DNA of 64,000 nucleotides from Fremontodendron californicum (lineage: Eukaryota; Streptophyta; Magnoliopsida; Malvales; Malvaceae), in assembly GCA_030761205.1 (NCBI GenBank), contig JAULJL010000011.1:17846501-17910500 (forward strand), read 5' to 3'. The notes below the pieces were generated by a model. That model was not told the origin of the DNA, did no database searches, and saw only the letters and a list, made by a program, of their open reading frames with translations. The stretch's first letter is position 1; each line of letters begins with the position of its first letter. Made by a program: the position numbers and the translations under genes. Positions 12,355 to 23,900 of the stretch are shown piece by piece.

Positions 12355-13834
12355 TGATAAGCTCATAAAATATATATTTTATGCCTTTCTACCTTTAGTT
12401 TTTGTTATGTTTTCGATCTTTATCTTGTTTACTTATATTATGTTTTTGAATTTTAGGTACAATAAGGAGAATGAAATCAAAATATGTAAATAATGATGGT
12501 AAAGAGCTTACAAAATCATAATCAGAAGATGGAAGAAGACGTGGGAGTCAAAAATATCAAATTCTGGTTGAAAAGCAATCAGGCAGATTTGACCTCTGGA
12601 GCTTGTTGTAAGGAAAACATGATGTTAGATTCTTTATTTGAAGAAACTTTCTTATTGACTTTTGAATTTGACTTGATTATCTTTCCAACGATATATTATG
12701 GGCCCAAATCGGATAAGAAATGGGCACACAAATTGGCACTAGAAGATCTCCCTAAAGAACCCTGCGGCCAGAAAAACCCTAATCGCAAATCTGAAAAAAG
12801 GCAAAAACGTGATTTTTGCACCTCCAGACTTACTTGTGCGGCAATGACTTATTCTCAGGGTTTTAAAGCTCTATAAATACCATCTTTTGAGCCACAAACT
12901 AGACATCTTTTGAGGAGACTCAAGGATCATTCTTATTCTTCTTCTTCTTCTTCTTCTTCTCCATTCTTTTATTTTTCTTCTTAGTTTTATGTATATATTA
13001 TCTATGCCTATGTTAGGCTAAACTTTTATTTGGTTAAGGGTGATTTCAAAGCCCTAGACATGTTATGTAATTAATTTTCAGAATCTATCTATCATTGTTT
13101 TCTATCAAAGTTGCTTATGTTCTTCCATTAAAATTGTTCATGATGATGTTTTGATTTGTTTAGGTGGCCAACTAGATAAATCTTGATCATTGTCTAATGC
13201 TAGTTTAGGAGTCTTGATCCATGTAATTGTCTTGATTTCCTATTCATAAGTGGCAATTTGTGATTAATGATTATGGTCAAGTTTTCAATAATTGCAAAGT
13301 GGAACATAACCTAAGTTGAACAATCCGAGCTTATGTGTTTGTTGCTTAGATCAACCTATCTTTCTCATCATAAAGCTGCTATGAAATTGAACTTAGAGAG
13401 CTTATTATAGGTTGTTTGATAGTTAGAGATTAAATAGAGAGCTTGTTCTATTTAACGACAAATTAAGGAAAGATTGGGGTAACAGAGCTTGTTGTTATCT
13501 ACGGTTGTTAACTTTGATAGCTAATTAATGTTGATAGATATGAAATTGATTCTTAATGATGTCTAGTGGTGGAGAATGAAACCTTAACCATATTTTTCAT
13601 ATTTGATTCTTCTTAATTACTTGTTTTCTCATTCTTATTGTTAACTTTAGTTTAAATGTGATTTCAAAATCCCCTTTACTTTTTTCTTACTTGTTTTTAA
13701 GTGATAAAGTATTAACTTATAAACTAAAATCCAATCCCTGAGGACTCGACCCTTGCTAATCACTATACTCTACAATTGATTCTTTTTTTTTTTAAGTGCA
13801 AGGTTAAATAAGATACACTCTTTTGGATGCATCA
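12355..13834 (+). repeat. 3' LTR, Athila-like, TGATAAGCTC subfamily
   Basis: It runs from TGATAAGCTCATAAAATA to ACTCTTTTGGATGCATCA. A TATA box (TATAAAT, 12872) precedes a (TTC)n run near 12938-12960. It is the same subfamily as 41032-42455, 61282-62738 and 63209 onward. The 127-residue frame at 12493-12876 lies wholly in the LTR and recurs in broken form in the other copies, so it is not treated as a gene. Confidence 0.85.
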
Positions 13835-14215
13835 CTTGGTTTGCTGTTTTGATTATTATTTTGGTGAGTTTCTTTTGATTTTTCTTTTTAAATAAGTGTT
13901 TTTAATGTTTTTCTTTAAGTTCTTTCTTCATCTTTTCTTATAAAAACTTTTGAAATAATTTTTTTTTCCTTGGTTCTTTGACATGGCCGAATGGCCCATC
14001 ATTTTTTTGTTTGTTTTAGTTGCTATTTTTCTTTGTTATTTGATGTTATTTTTTATATTAAATAAGTTTTGATGCTTTAAATTTTCTTCTACTACATATA
14101 CTTGAAGCTTGTTTTAATTTGGTTGCTTGTTTATTTCCATTTATGAGTCTATTATCATGTTCTTGCATTTTTGATTTTCTGTTTTCAAAATGTTTAAATT
14201 TGTTTATGTGTTATA
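13835..14215 (+). repeat. Continuation of left inverted-repeat arm
   Basis: It pairs, as reverse complement, with the sequence on both sides of the solo LTR at 15087-16903 (16909-17160 and 14985-15081). For example, the block GATGCTTTAAA...GAAGCTTG...TTTAATTT joins directly across the solo LTR site, proving that the solo LTR arrived later. Confidence 0.75.
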
Positions 14216-14984
14216 TTGTGAAATCCATGTGTTTGTGAAAATGCTTGTTAGTTTTCTTACCTCTATTTTATATTTGCATGATTTGAGTGTTATGTTTTAG
14301 TTAAATATGTTAGTATATCAAGTGTTTGTGAAAATGCCATGCTTACTTTGGATATGAGGCCATTCGGCCACCTCATTTATTTTGCTTTGTGAGTGCATTT
14401 TTGTTATGTTAGTTGATAGGTTTGCATTTTCATGACATTTGGTTGAGTATTTGGTTTAAGCATGCCTTGTGTTTGTGTTATTGCCATGCATATTTTAGAT
14501 GTTAGGACTGGTTTGTTTTGCCATGCATATCCATGCATTTTAGATCTAGGTTGCATTAAATGCCATGCAAGTTTATTTAAGTCTAGGTCATTTTATTGAT
14601 GCCATGCAGTTTTCATAACATTTAGGTTTAAAATCATGTATTTCATGCATCATATTTGCTGTATTTTTCATGCATTTCATGTCCTTGCCACTTGACTTAA
14701 AAGCCTAGGATTACAACTTCCCTCAACACTTCGCTTGAATCTCTCTCTACCTCTTCACTTGATTAATGATTCTGAGTTGTTAACCTAGAGTTTTAATCTA
14801 TTTATAAGCATCTATCGATGATCTTATAAAAATATTCCTCCTAACCAATTAACTATATGTCTATGATAATTGAATTAAAGAAGAACTCATTAAGCTTAGG
14901 CTCTAACAATGGTTACACATGACAAGCAAGTATATTTCTACCCTACCTACAGATCAATTCATTCTAATAAATGAATATGAAACA
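14216..14984. other. Unpaired centre of the inverted repeat
   Basis: AT-rich sequence that I cannot pair between the arms. The left part has repeated GCCATGCAT-like words (14336-14610). No coding potential is seen. It probably consists of different internal portions of the two opposed LTR copies around the join. Confidence 0.5.
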
Positions 14985-15086
14985 TGTATAAAACATCAAC
15001 AAATTTAAATATTATGAAAACAGAAAATTAAAAAAGCAAGAACATGATAATAAACTCATAAATGACAACAAACAAGCATCCAAATT

Positions 15087-16903
15087 TGATACACCCAAAA
15101 GAGTGTATCTTGTTTAACCTTGCACTTAAAAAAAATCAATTGTAGAGTATAGTGATTAGCAAGGGTCGAGTCCTCAGGGATTGGGTTTTAATCTATGAGT
15201 TATTAGTTTATAACTTAGGTTCAAAGAAAACAAAAGAAAAGGGGGTTTTGAAATAGTTTTAAAAATAAGCAAACAAGAAAAGTAAGATGCAAGTAAGAAA
15301 TAAGAAATCAAATATGAGAGAAATATGGTTAAGGTTTCATTCTCCACCACTAGACATCATTAAGAACCAATTTCAGATCTATCAATATCAACCAACTATC
15401 AAAGTTAACAACCGTAGATAACAACAAGCTCTGTTATCCCAATCTTTCCTTAGTTTGTCGTTAAATAGAACAAGCTCTCTATTTAATCTCTAACCATCAA
15501 ACAACCTAGAATAAGCCCTCTAAATTCAATTTAATGGCAGCTTTATGATGTGAAAGATAGGTTGATCTAAGCAACAAACACATAAGCTCGGATTGTTCAA
15601 CTTAGGTTATGTTCCACTTTGCAATTATCGAAAACTTGACCATAATCATTAATCACAAATTGCCACTTATGAATAGGAAATCAAGACAATTACACGGATC
15701 AAGACTCCTAAACTAGCAATAGATAATTATCAAGATCTATCTAGTTGTACACCTAAATAAATCAAGACAACATCATAAACAATTCTTGTAGAAGAACATA
15801 AGCAACTTTGATAGAAAATTAATGATAGATAGAATCTGAAAATCAATTACAAAACATGTCTAGGGCTTTGAAATCACCCTTAACCAAATAAAAGTTTAGC
15901 CTAGCATAGGCATTGTAAACATAAACATAAAATTAAAGAGAATCTAAGAAGAAAATAAAAGAAAGAAAGAAGAAGAAGAAGAATATTAATTATCCAGCCT
16001 CTTGCTCTCTCAAAAACAAAGAAACAAAGAAGAAATCAGAACTTTGATGCTTGGGAAAGTGTACATTTCGTATGCCCCCTTAATCTCTATTTATAGGCAA
16101 TAGCTAGGGCATCAAACAAGTGAATTTCAGCTCTCTCCCTTCAATAAATGCTAACTTGTGGCTAAAGTTAAGGAAAAATGGCTGACTTTTGTGTTTTAAG
16201 GAAAGATATAAGCCTTGGCAGCCAAGTTTGAATAAAGTAGGAAAGTTTTAGTCAAAGAACTCTTTAATGAAGAGAGATTACAAACTTGCAGGCAAAGTAA
16301 GTGTAAGGAAGGAAAGTCTTGGCTGATTTAATTCTCTTACTTTGACTAGGATTAGCTTTAAGGAAAGATACTTGCAATTAATGCAATTAATGCAAGTTAA
16401 CAGCCACTAATCCTTCTTTGTCAAGGATAAACATAAATGTCAGCTAGGGTATTAAGAAAAGATGAGATTTGCGGCTAGGGTATTTTCTGCCACTAGGATT
16501 ATTTAGGGAGATATTCCAATGCCGATTTGGATGACCATTTTTATCCGATTTAGGGCCATGACTAACCGTTGGAAAGGTAATCAAGTGATATTCAAAAGTC
16601 AAGAAGAAAGTTTCTTCGAATAAAGAGTCTAACATCATGTTTTCTTAGCAACAAGCTCCGGAGGTCAAATCTGTCTTCTTGCTTTGCACCAAGAAATTTG
16701 ATCTTTTTGACTCCCAACTCTTTTTCCATCTTGTGATTTCAATTTTGTAAGCTCTTTAACATCCTAATTGACATGTTTTGACTTCATCTCCTCCAAAATA
16801 CCTATAAAGCATAAAAACCTAGTAAAATGTCAAGGAAGTAAGAATCAAAGCACAAAGTATAAGTAAATTAAATAGGAAAATGTATGAAATTAAGCACTTA
16901 TCA
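15087..16903 (-). mobile_element. Solo LTR, Athila-like (TGATAAGTGC subfamily), with AAATT target duplication
   Basis: It starts TGATACACCC on the + strand and ends CACTTATCA. AAATT lies at 15082-15086 and again at 16904-16908. The flanks without the LTR join into sequence matching the opposite arm at about 14085-14130. There is no internal region, so this is a solo LTR from intra-element recombination. The end at 15087 shares the AAGAGTGTATCTT block with the LTRs at 58245 and 13834. Confidence 0.9.
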
Positions 16904-17934
16904 AAATTAAATCAAGCTTCAACTATATGTAGCAGATGAAGCTTTAAAGCATCAAGACTAAAGAAAAAAAAAAAACATGATAAATCAAAGCAAAACAGCA
17001 ACTACATAAAAAAAGGGCCATTCGGCTATGGTAAAAAATCAAGAGAAAAATATTGCAAGATTTTTTTTATGAAAAGATGAAGAAAGAACTTAAAAAGAAC
17101 ATAAAAAAGGACTTATTTAAAAATAAAACTCACGAAAATAATAATCAAAACAGCAAAAACAAGAGTGAAAAATCAAGAAAGTGCAAGAGTTGGTGCTAAA
17201 AGTAACCTCAAGAAGCTATCTTTCAAGCTTTTTCTCTTCAAACTTTCTTTTCTTTTGTAAACTTTTCTATTTACTTTCAACCAAGGAGAGAAAACTAAGC
17301 AAAAACCAAGAGAGAAATCAGAAAATGAAGTGAGCTAAAATGAAAACCTCCCTCCCTTTAGTGCTGGCCGAATTCCCCCTCTCTCCTCTTAGGATGTTGT
17401 CATTTCTTTTCCAACCAATTTCCATCCAAGGGCTAGTGATTCAAGGTGAAAATCATGAAATTATCACCCTTAGATTGGGCCATCTGCTGTCCAAAATTAC
17501 AGCTGTTCAAGAATAATGTTGACATTCTCCCTCTTCATGCATTGGCCCATGTGGCTTATTTGCAATGGCTTGATAAAAAAATCACTAACTAACTCTTATT
17601 CTTGGCCTTTTGATTGAAAAATCAAAAGCTTCTTCCCTCGTTTGGGCCTTGGTAGGCCAGCACTCCCTTTTTCCAGTCCAAGTTTGATTTTTTTGGAAGG
17701 CAAGAAAAGCCATTTTCGGTTGCTTGGGTAAAATGATCGTTTTGCCCCCCGGATGCAAATAAATGGAAAACGGACTCCAATTTCAAATTTTATTTTTTAA
17801 TACTTTAAAAATAATAAAATATTGAATTCTGGAAGTTTTCAAAAATTTTTGAGTCTCTTTGCTATTTATTTGGATTTTTTCTTCCAAAAATGCCCTTTAA
17901 TGCCCTTACATTTTACCATTTTTTAAACGAGCTC

Positions 17935-18490
17935 CAAATCAAGATTTTTCTTCACCAATCTCTTCCAAATAATTTAAAAGGATCTGGAATTTTTCATAAT
18001 TGTTGGAACTCATTTGGTATTTTTTCGGGATTTATCTGCTTGAGTTACTGCATAGGAGGCCCGGGATTTGGCCATTTTACAAACGAACTCCGAATCAAGA
18101 TTTTATTTCTCCAATCTATTCCAAATAATTTAAAAATGAGATTTGAAAATTTTCAGAATTTTTGGAGTCCATTTGCTATTTTTTCGGGATTTATCTTCTT
18201 GAATTATTGCATAGGAGACCCGGGATTTGGCCATTTTACAAACGAACTCCGAATGAAGATTTTCTTTCCCAAATCTCTTTCAAATAATTTAAAAATGAGA
18301 TTTTCAAATTTTCAAAAGATTTGGAGTTCATTTGCTATTTTTTCGGGATTTTCCTTCTTGAATTTTTGCATAAGAGACCCGGGATTTGGCCATTTTGCAA
18401 ACGAACTCCGAATTAAGATTTTATTTTTCCAATCTATTCCAAATGATTTAAGAATGAGATTTACAATTTTTTAGAATTTTTGGAGTCCAT
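17935..18490 (-). repeat. 159-bp tandem repeat inside the Ogre-type LTR
   Basis: Units with TTTTTCGGGATTT recur at 18026, 18185 and 18344, an exact 159-bp spacing, in roughly 3.5 copies. As 159 is divisible by three, a + strand frame of 194 codons stays open through the repeats. The left arm has a shorter array at about 9740-10120 with different copy number. I regard the frame as fortuitous. Confidence 0.8.
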
Positions 18491-19196
18491 TTGCTATTTT
18501 TTCCAAATTTTCCCATTTTGCCCTTTTGCCTTTAAAATCCGATTTTGCTCAAAACAAGTCTGATTTTCAGATTTTCTTCAAACTGAGCCTTGTGCAATCC
18601 CTTATTAATCACTCATCATCCATTGGGGGCTTTGGTCTTACCAAGTCGGGCCATTTCTGTAATTCTTCCCAATTTCACCGAAATCCACCAAAAACCCTAA
18701 TTCTCGGTTTTCTCCCGAATTGACTTTTCTTTCAGTTTTTCTTTCAAGTGGCTTCTCCATTACCCATAGTCCGTGCTTATCTTTCATTTGGAACCTTCAA
18801 TTTCGACCAATTCGATCGTTTAAGCACTTTTCCCCAAATTTCTCGGAGGGTTTCCTTTCTAGTGAATCTGCATATCCCAACTTCCGAACTCCATATCTTT
18901 CAATGTAGACCTCGGATTATCAAAATTTTTTCGCCATTTTTCAATTGAACTTCAAATCTTGATTTTGAAAGTGGGTTGACTTTTTTAGTCATTGACTTTT
19001 TGGGGTTGACTTTTTCGGGGTTGACTTTTTTCGGGGTTGAGTTTTTTTTGAGTTTTTGACTTTTTATGCTCGCCCTCTTAAACTAAGTCTCGGAGTACCA
19101 CCTGCAGGATGAAAAAAGTCTTTTTACATTCTGAAACATCAATTTAGGAAGAAAACATACCTGTTTTAGTGGTCCGGACAAAATTAGGTGTCTACA

Positions 19197-19211
19197 GCTG
19201 CCCCTCTTTGG
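19197..19211 (-). other. Polypurine tract of the Ogre-type element
   Basis: Minus-strand CCAAAGAGGGGCAGC directly precedes LTR start TGTAGACACC. This fixes 19196 as the LTR boundary and the element as minus strand. Confidence 0.85.
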
Positions 19212-19459
19212 CTATTGCTGAGAATCAGGAATCAGTTAAAGATAAACAAACACTAATTTTGTACGGTTAGTGAAATCACATGTGAAGGAAAGGGAAAAGG
19301 GTTTTCTTCTTTCTTTTTCATCGTTTTTCATTTTTTCATCATCATTTTTTTTTTTGAAAAGGTTGTAAATTGAAGATTTTGTCCTTAAATTGAATTCCCT
19401 GACTAATCAAGGCTCGACCCGTCTTAAGGAAACGGGTTCGATTTTCATAATAAAATATA

Positions 19460-19925
19460 GTGCCCGAAGGTCTTATGAATAGTGCCCGAAGGTCTTTAAA
19501 ATGGTGCCCGGAGGTCTTTAAAACTGGTGCCCGAAGGTCTTTAAAATGGTGCCCGGAGGTCTTTAAAACTGGTGCCCGAAGGTCTATAAAATGGTGCCCG
19601 AAGGTCTTTAAAATGGTGCCCGAAGGTCTTTAAAGCTGGTGCCCGAAGGTCTTTAAAATTGGTGCCTGAAGGTCTTTAAAACTGGTGCCCGGAGGTCTTT
19701 AAAATGGTGCCCGAAGGCCTTACCCGTGATGAAAAATTATGCCCAGAGGTCTTTAAAACTGGTGCCCGAAGGTCTTCAAAAAGGTGCCCGAAGGTCTTTA
19801 AAATGGTGCCAGGAGGTCTTTAAAATAGTGCCCGGAGGTCTTTAAAATAGTGCCCGGAGGCCTTACCCGTGATGAAAAATTATGCCCGGAGGTCTTAAGA
19901 ATGGTGCCTGGAGGCCTTACTCGTG
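19460..19925. repeat. 22-bp tandem repeat array, about 20 units
   Basis: The unit reads TGGTGCCCGAAGGTCTTTAAAA with CCGAAGG/CCGGAGG variants and lengths of about 21-24 bp. Two longer variants end in TTACCCGTGATGAAAAATTA (about 19718 and 19862), giving a second-order pattern. It lies between integrase and 3' LTR of the Ogre-type element, where Tat/Ogre elements are known to build hypervariable tandem repeats. Confidence 0.9.
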
Positions 19926-19929
19926 ATTT

Positions 19930-20480
19930 GAAAATACCTTGACGACGGTCTCAAGGCTCGACTCATTTGATAAACAAAATGAATTCGATTTAAAACAAAA
20001 AAGAAATACCTCGATGGAGATTTTCAAGGCTCGACTCATTTGATAAAACAGAATGAATTCGATTTAAAACAAAAAGAAATACCTCGACGTAGATTCTCAA
20101 GGCTCGACTCATTTGATAAAACAGAATGAATTCGATTTAAAACAAAAGGAAATACCTCGACGGAGGTCTCAAGGCTCGACTCATTTGATAAAACAGAATG
20201 AATTCGATTTAGAACAAAAAGAAATACCTCAACATAGATTCTCAAGGCTCGACTCATTTGATAAAACAGAATGAATTCAATTTAAAACAAAAGGAAATAC
20301 TAAGAATGATTCTAGGTTTGGTTCATTTGAAAAGGAATAAATTTAACTTGAAAAATGAAAGGAACATACCTCGACGACGGTCTCGGGGCTCGACTTATTT
20401 GAGGAGCAAAATGAGTTCAATTTGGAAAGGAAACATACCTCGACGGTGATCTCGGGATTCGACTCGTTTGAAAAACAGAA
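19930..20480. repeat. About 72-bp tandem repeat array, about 8 units
   Basis: Units start CTCAAGGCTCGACTCATTTG and contain ATGAATTCGATTTAAAACAA and ATACCTCGACG. They begin near 19950, 20026, 20097, 20169, 20242 and in diverged form near 20310, 20382 and 20451. The array follows the 22-bp array directly. Short frames in it repeat the same peptide and are not genes. Confidence 0.9.
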
Positions 20481-21999
20481 CGAGTTCACTTTGGGGAAGT
20501 CCAAGTTTTCTTGATTTCTGCATTGTTAGCTAAATGCAATGATGAGAATGGCATGCTTTGCAAATGCTTGTATTTTCTTAAAGATGAACGCAACCAGATG
20601 ATTATGTCATGATTTCTAATTGATGGTTTCTTTGAGGTTCACAGATTATCCGACTTCATGATGGAGTCTTCAATTGTTCACTGATGCCCCACTTAAAGAA
20701 CCCTTTACTCAAGATAATTTGTCAAACAGTCCCAGTTTCTGACTTCGCTGAAATTCACAAATTTTTGATTTCGTGATGGAGTTTCCACCACATTCACTGT
20801 TTTCTTTCCTTGGTGAACTTTCCAAACCTTTCCCAAGATTTAAATCTATTCCTTAGTAATACTTTGAAATCCTTTTATTTAAAGATTTTTATTACTAATC
20901 ATCATTCAAGTTAATAACAATCATAATGCATCTAAAAAATGTATGAAAGAAAATATGAATCAAGCGAAAAAAAATTGTCATGAAAAGGATAACAAGAATT
21001 TATTGCAAAAATGTTTTGTAATAGTAAACATAAATATCAAGGATATAAGAAAAAAATGTAAGGTTATAGGTTGTAGATTCCCCGGATGCGGAATATCTTG
21101 GACCCCTCATTTTTCAAACTATCTGAAATTTCTCTTGAACGAGCAATTTACTTGGGTAACCTCTTAGCTTCCGTAGTTACATCAGACTGAGTTGTTCCCC
21201 TTTCCTCTGATTGTCAGATACTTTCTCCCCCTTTACACGGAGCATTGATTCGAACTTTGATTAGTACTCGAGCCGCCCTTTGCGGGTTTTCAACTCAAGT
21301 GTCCTCCATTTGGTATTAAGTCGCCCTTTGCGGGTTTTCGGCTTAAACCTCTCATTTTACATTCTTTTTTCATTTTCATTTTTTCATTTTTTTATTCTAC
21401 CATGCATTTGATTATTCTAAATGCTTCCAAGGTAAAAATATCAATTCAAAAGATGGGATGAATTCTAAAAATAACCTTTCAAATTGAATATCCATGCTTG
21501 ATTAAAATGGGCTTTTAAAGCACGTAATGTAGGCCAAGGTTTAGGTTTAGAAAGAAAAGATAAAATAGGCCCAAAGTGTGTTTAAGGGTGATTAGATCAA
21601 GGATCATTTCTTGAGGAGAACTCATTCTTGAAATATTTGTCCCTTTTTGGACTTTCTTTCTTCCTTTTTTTTTTTTTTGCTTTGTTGGCTTTCATTTGCC
21701 ACATTTTCCAATGCTTTATTTTTGCCATGATTTATAAATAATTTTTCCTCGCATTTGCCCTCCATTGTAGAGGGTGATCCTTGATCAAGGTTTAAAGAAA
21801 AAAATAATTCCTAAGGCTCAAAGTGGTGACTAAGGATAATTTCTTCTTATTGAAAGGAATATGAAAGATGGCCATTCATCATATCAAGAATGAATATTCT
21901 CTTTGAAAAATGATTCTCAGGGGAAATAGATATATAGAATTTCTATTTTTACACTTGGAATCATTCGAATTTCCATGTGCACAGCATCACACATTTTTT
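20481..21999 (-). other. 3' untranslated region of the Ogre-type element
   Basis: There is no coding sequence I can support. Two copies of CGCCCTTTGCGGGTTTTC (21272 and 21321) form a short direct repeat, each able to fold locally (GCCC/GGG). Poly-T runs lie near 21360-21390 and 21665-21680. Confidence 0.6.
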
Positions 22000-23429
22000 T
22001 TAAGCATAACACTTCTTCAGTTCATCAGCATTCATGGGATTTCTGAAATCCTCCCAGTCCATTCTAGTTAAAATCAATGCTCCTCTAGAAAAAGCTCTTT
22101 TTACCACATGGGGTCCTTCCCAATTCGGAGCCCATTTCCCTATCGGGTTCTTCACTATAGGGAGAATTTTCCTCAGTACCAACTCTCTTTCTCGAAACTG
22201 TCTGGGGCGAACCTTCTTGTTGTGAGCTCGAATCATCCTTTTCTGATACAATTGCCCGTGACAAATTGCTTTCAACCTTTTCTCCATGAGATTCAACTGT
22301 TCACAACGAGCTCTAACCCATTCTGCTTCCTCTAAACCAACTTCCATCAAAACCCGAAGTGAAGGGATCTCAACTTCAATAGGTAGCACTGCTTCCATCC
22401 CATATAACAAAGAAAACGGCGTTGCCCCTGTAGACATACTGACCGAAGTACGATATGCATGAAGAGCAAAAGGCAAGATCTCATGCCAATCTTTATACAC
22501 ATTGGTCATCTTCTCAACAATCTTCTTGATATTCTTATTGGCTGCTTCTACTGTCCCATTCATCTTTGGACGGTAAGGTGCCGAATTATGATGTGTGATA
22601 TTGAATTGAGTACACACTTCTCTCATCATCTTATTGTTCAAATAGAGAGCATTATTCGAAATAATTCTTGCTGGCAACCCGTAACAGCATATGATTTCTT
22701 TCTTAATGAATCTGCATACCACCAGCTTTGTTACATTCGCATAGGAAACATCTTCTACCCATTTTGTGAAATAATCTATGGTCACTAGGATGAAACGATG
22801 TCCATTTGAAGCTTTCGGGGTAATAGGCCTGATCATATCCATTCCCCACATTGAAAAGGGCCATGGTGCAGTCATGACATGTAATGGTGATGGCCACACA
22901 TGAATCTTATCTGCATATAGCATTTATGGCACTTCTGGGAATAACTGATACAATCTCTTTCCATCGTCAACTAATAGTACCCTGCCCTCATAATCTGTTT
23001 AGCGAGCATGTGATCATTAGCATGAGTACCACATATCCCTTCGTGGACCTCCTCTATGATTCTTCGAGCTTCGGCAGACCCGACACATCTCAATAAGACT
23101 TGGTCTTTTCCTTTCTTGTAGAGAATCTCACTGTCTAGAACAAAACCCATTGTTAGCCTTCTCAGAGTTCTCTTGTCATTCTCTGTTGCTTGTTCTGGAT
23201 ACTGTTGACTTTTGATGTACTGCAAGATGTCGTTATACCAAGGAAGTACATCTGCTTCTTCTTCAATACTCAGACAATGGGCAGGAGACTCATATATACT
23301 CATCTTTATTGGTACAAATTCAGCCCCTTCATTCACTTTAAACATTGATGATAAAGTAGCCAAAGCATCTGCCATTTGATTTTCTTCTCGAGGAAAGTAA
23401 TTGAAATTCACTTCTTCAATCTCCTCCAA
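22000..23429 (-). pseudogene. Ty3/gypsy (Tat/Ogre) integrase, broken, catalytic Asp lost
   Basis: Two minus-strand frames. 23429-22971 carries the RH-integrase linker (PREENQMADALATLSS) and the first half of the HHCC zinc finger (EVHEGICGTHANDHM), ending in a stop. 22923-22000 holds the core: D29 in WGMDMI, E126 in MNGTVEAANKN with correct spacing, and between them IISNNALYL, where the second catalytic Asp is Asn90. The C-terminal region (GKWAPNWEGPHVV) follows. Integrase joins cDNA ends to target DNA; with Asn90 and the stop this copy cannot. Confidence 0.9.
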
Positions 23430-23480
23430 TAAACTCAGTATGAGTTCTCGGTATCGGATTGGCTTTGTATCTCGGGTTTT

Positions 23481-23894
23481 CTATTCTCCTCGTAGCTGGT
23501 AAATCACTAAGGCTGAGTCTCCGAAAACTTCCAATACTTTGATCTTTCTGTCCATCGTAGCACGAAAGCCCATAGCACACGCTTCATACTCGGCAATATT
23601 CTTTATACAATCAAAATCCAATATGACAGTGAAAGGATAATAATCTTCTTCTGGGGATATAAGCACTGCACCGATTCCATGCCCCATGGCATTAGATGCG
23701 CCATCAAAATACATTTTCCACACTTTCTTCTTCAGAGAAATCTTATCTGCTTGTGACACATACATCAAATCTTCATCCGGGAAATCAAAGTCCAACAGCT
23801 CATAATCTTTCACTGCCCGACTTGCTAAGAATTCAGCTACTGCACTGCTCTTGATAGCTTTTTGACTTACATATACAATGTCGTATTCTGACAA
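23481..23894 (-). pseudogene. Second (archaeal-type) RNase H domain of the Tat lineage
   Basis: The 137-residue minus-strand frame contains MYFDGASNAMG, IAEYEACAMG and FGDSALVIYQ, which supply the Asp, Glu and Asp of an RNase H site. It lies between the usual RH of the RT polypeptide and the integrase, the placement reported for the extra RNase H of Tat elements. Stops separate it from both neighbours (after GRTARW upstream, after QLRGE downstream), so it was once part of one polyprotein. Confidence 0.85.
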
Positions 23895-23900
23895 TAAAAC

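Larger units (their letters stand above)
10684..13834 (+). mobile_element. 5'-truncated Athila-like element (3' internal region + 3' LTR)
   Basis: 10684-12354 matches the 3' non-coding domain of the intact element at about 51670-53325 in the same order. It carries three copies of AAGTGTGGGGG (10772, 11455, 12340), the last acting as polypurine tract. 12355-13834 is the LTR. The whole piece sits within the left arm of the inverted repeat. Some 200 bases of the arm present on the right side are missing here. No coding sequence is retained. Confidence 0.8.
14985..19196 (-). repeat. 3' LTR of the minus-strand Ogre-type element (right inverted-repeat arm)
   Basis: On the minus strand it starts TGTAGACACC at 19196 directly after the polypurine tract, and runs to at least 14985 apart from the solo-LTR insertion at 15087-16903. 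That leaves over 2.3 kb of LTR without its far end, consistent with the multi-kilobase LTRs of Ogre elements. It contains 159-bp tandem units at 17935-18490. Confidence 0.8.

Noticed and set aside
12493..12876. 127-codon open frame
   Set aside because: It lies entirely in an Athila-like LTR; the homologous stretches at 41952-42323, 62287-62526 and 63339-63590 differ in length and frame, as expected of non-coding LTR sequence.
17890..18474. 194-codon frame as a gene
   Set aside because: It is a reading of 159-bp LTR repeats; length divisible by three explains the open frame. Kept only as a low-interest observation.
9079..19196. Foldback or TIR DNA transposon with very long inverted ends
   Set aside because: The outer end at 19196 is an LTR boundary with a polypurine tract of a gypsy element, no transposase is seen, and no outer target duplication was found.
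19460..20480. Regular repeats that look like a CRISPR array
   Set aside because: The units are contiguous tandem repeats with no unique spacers, lie in a plant retroelement 3' region, and have no cas genes nearby.
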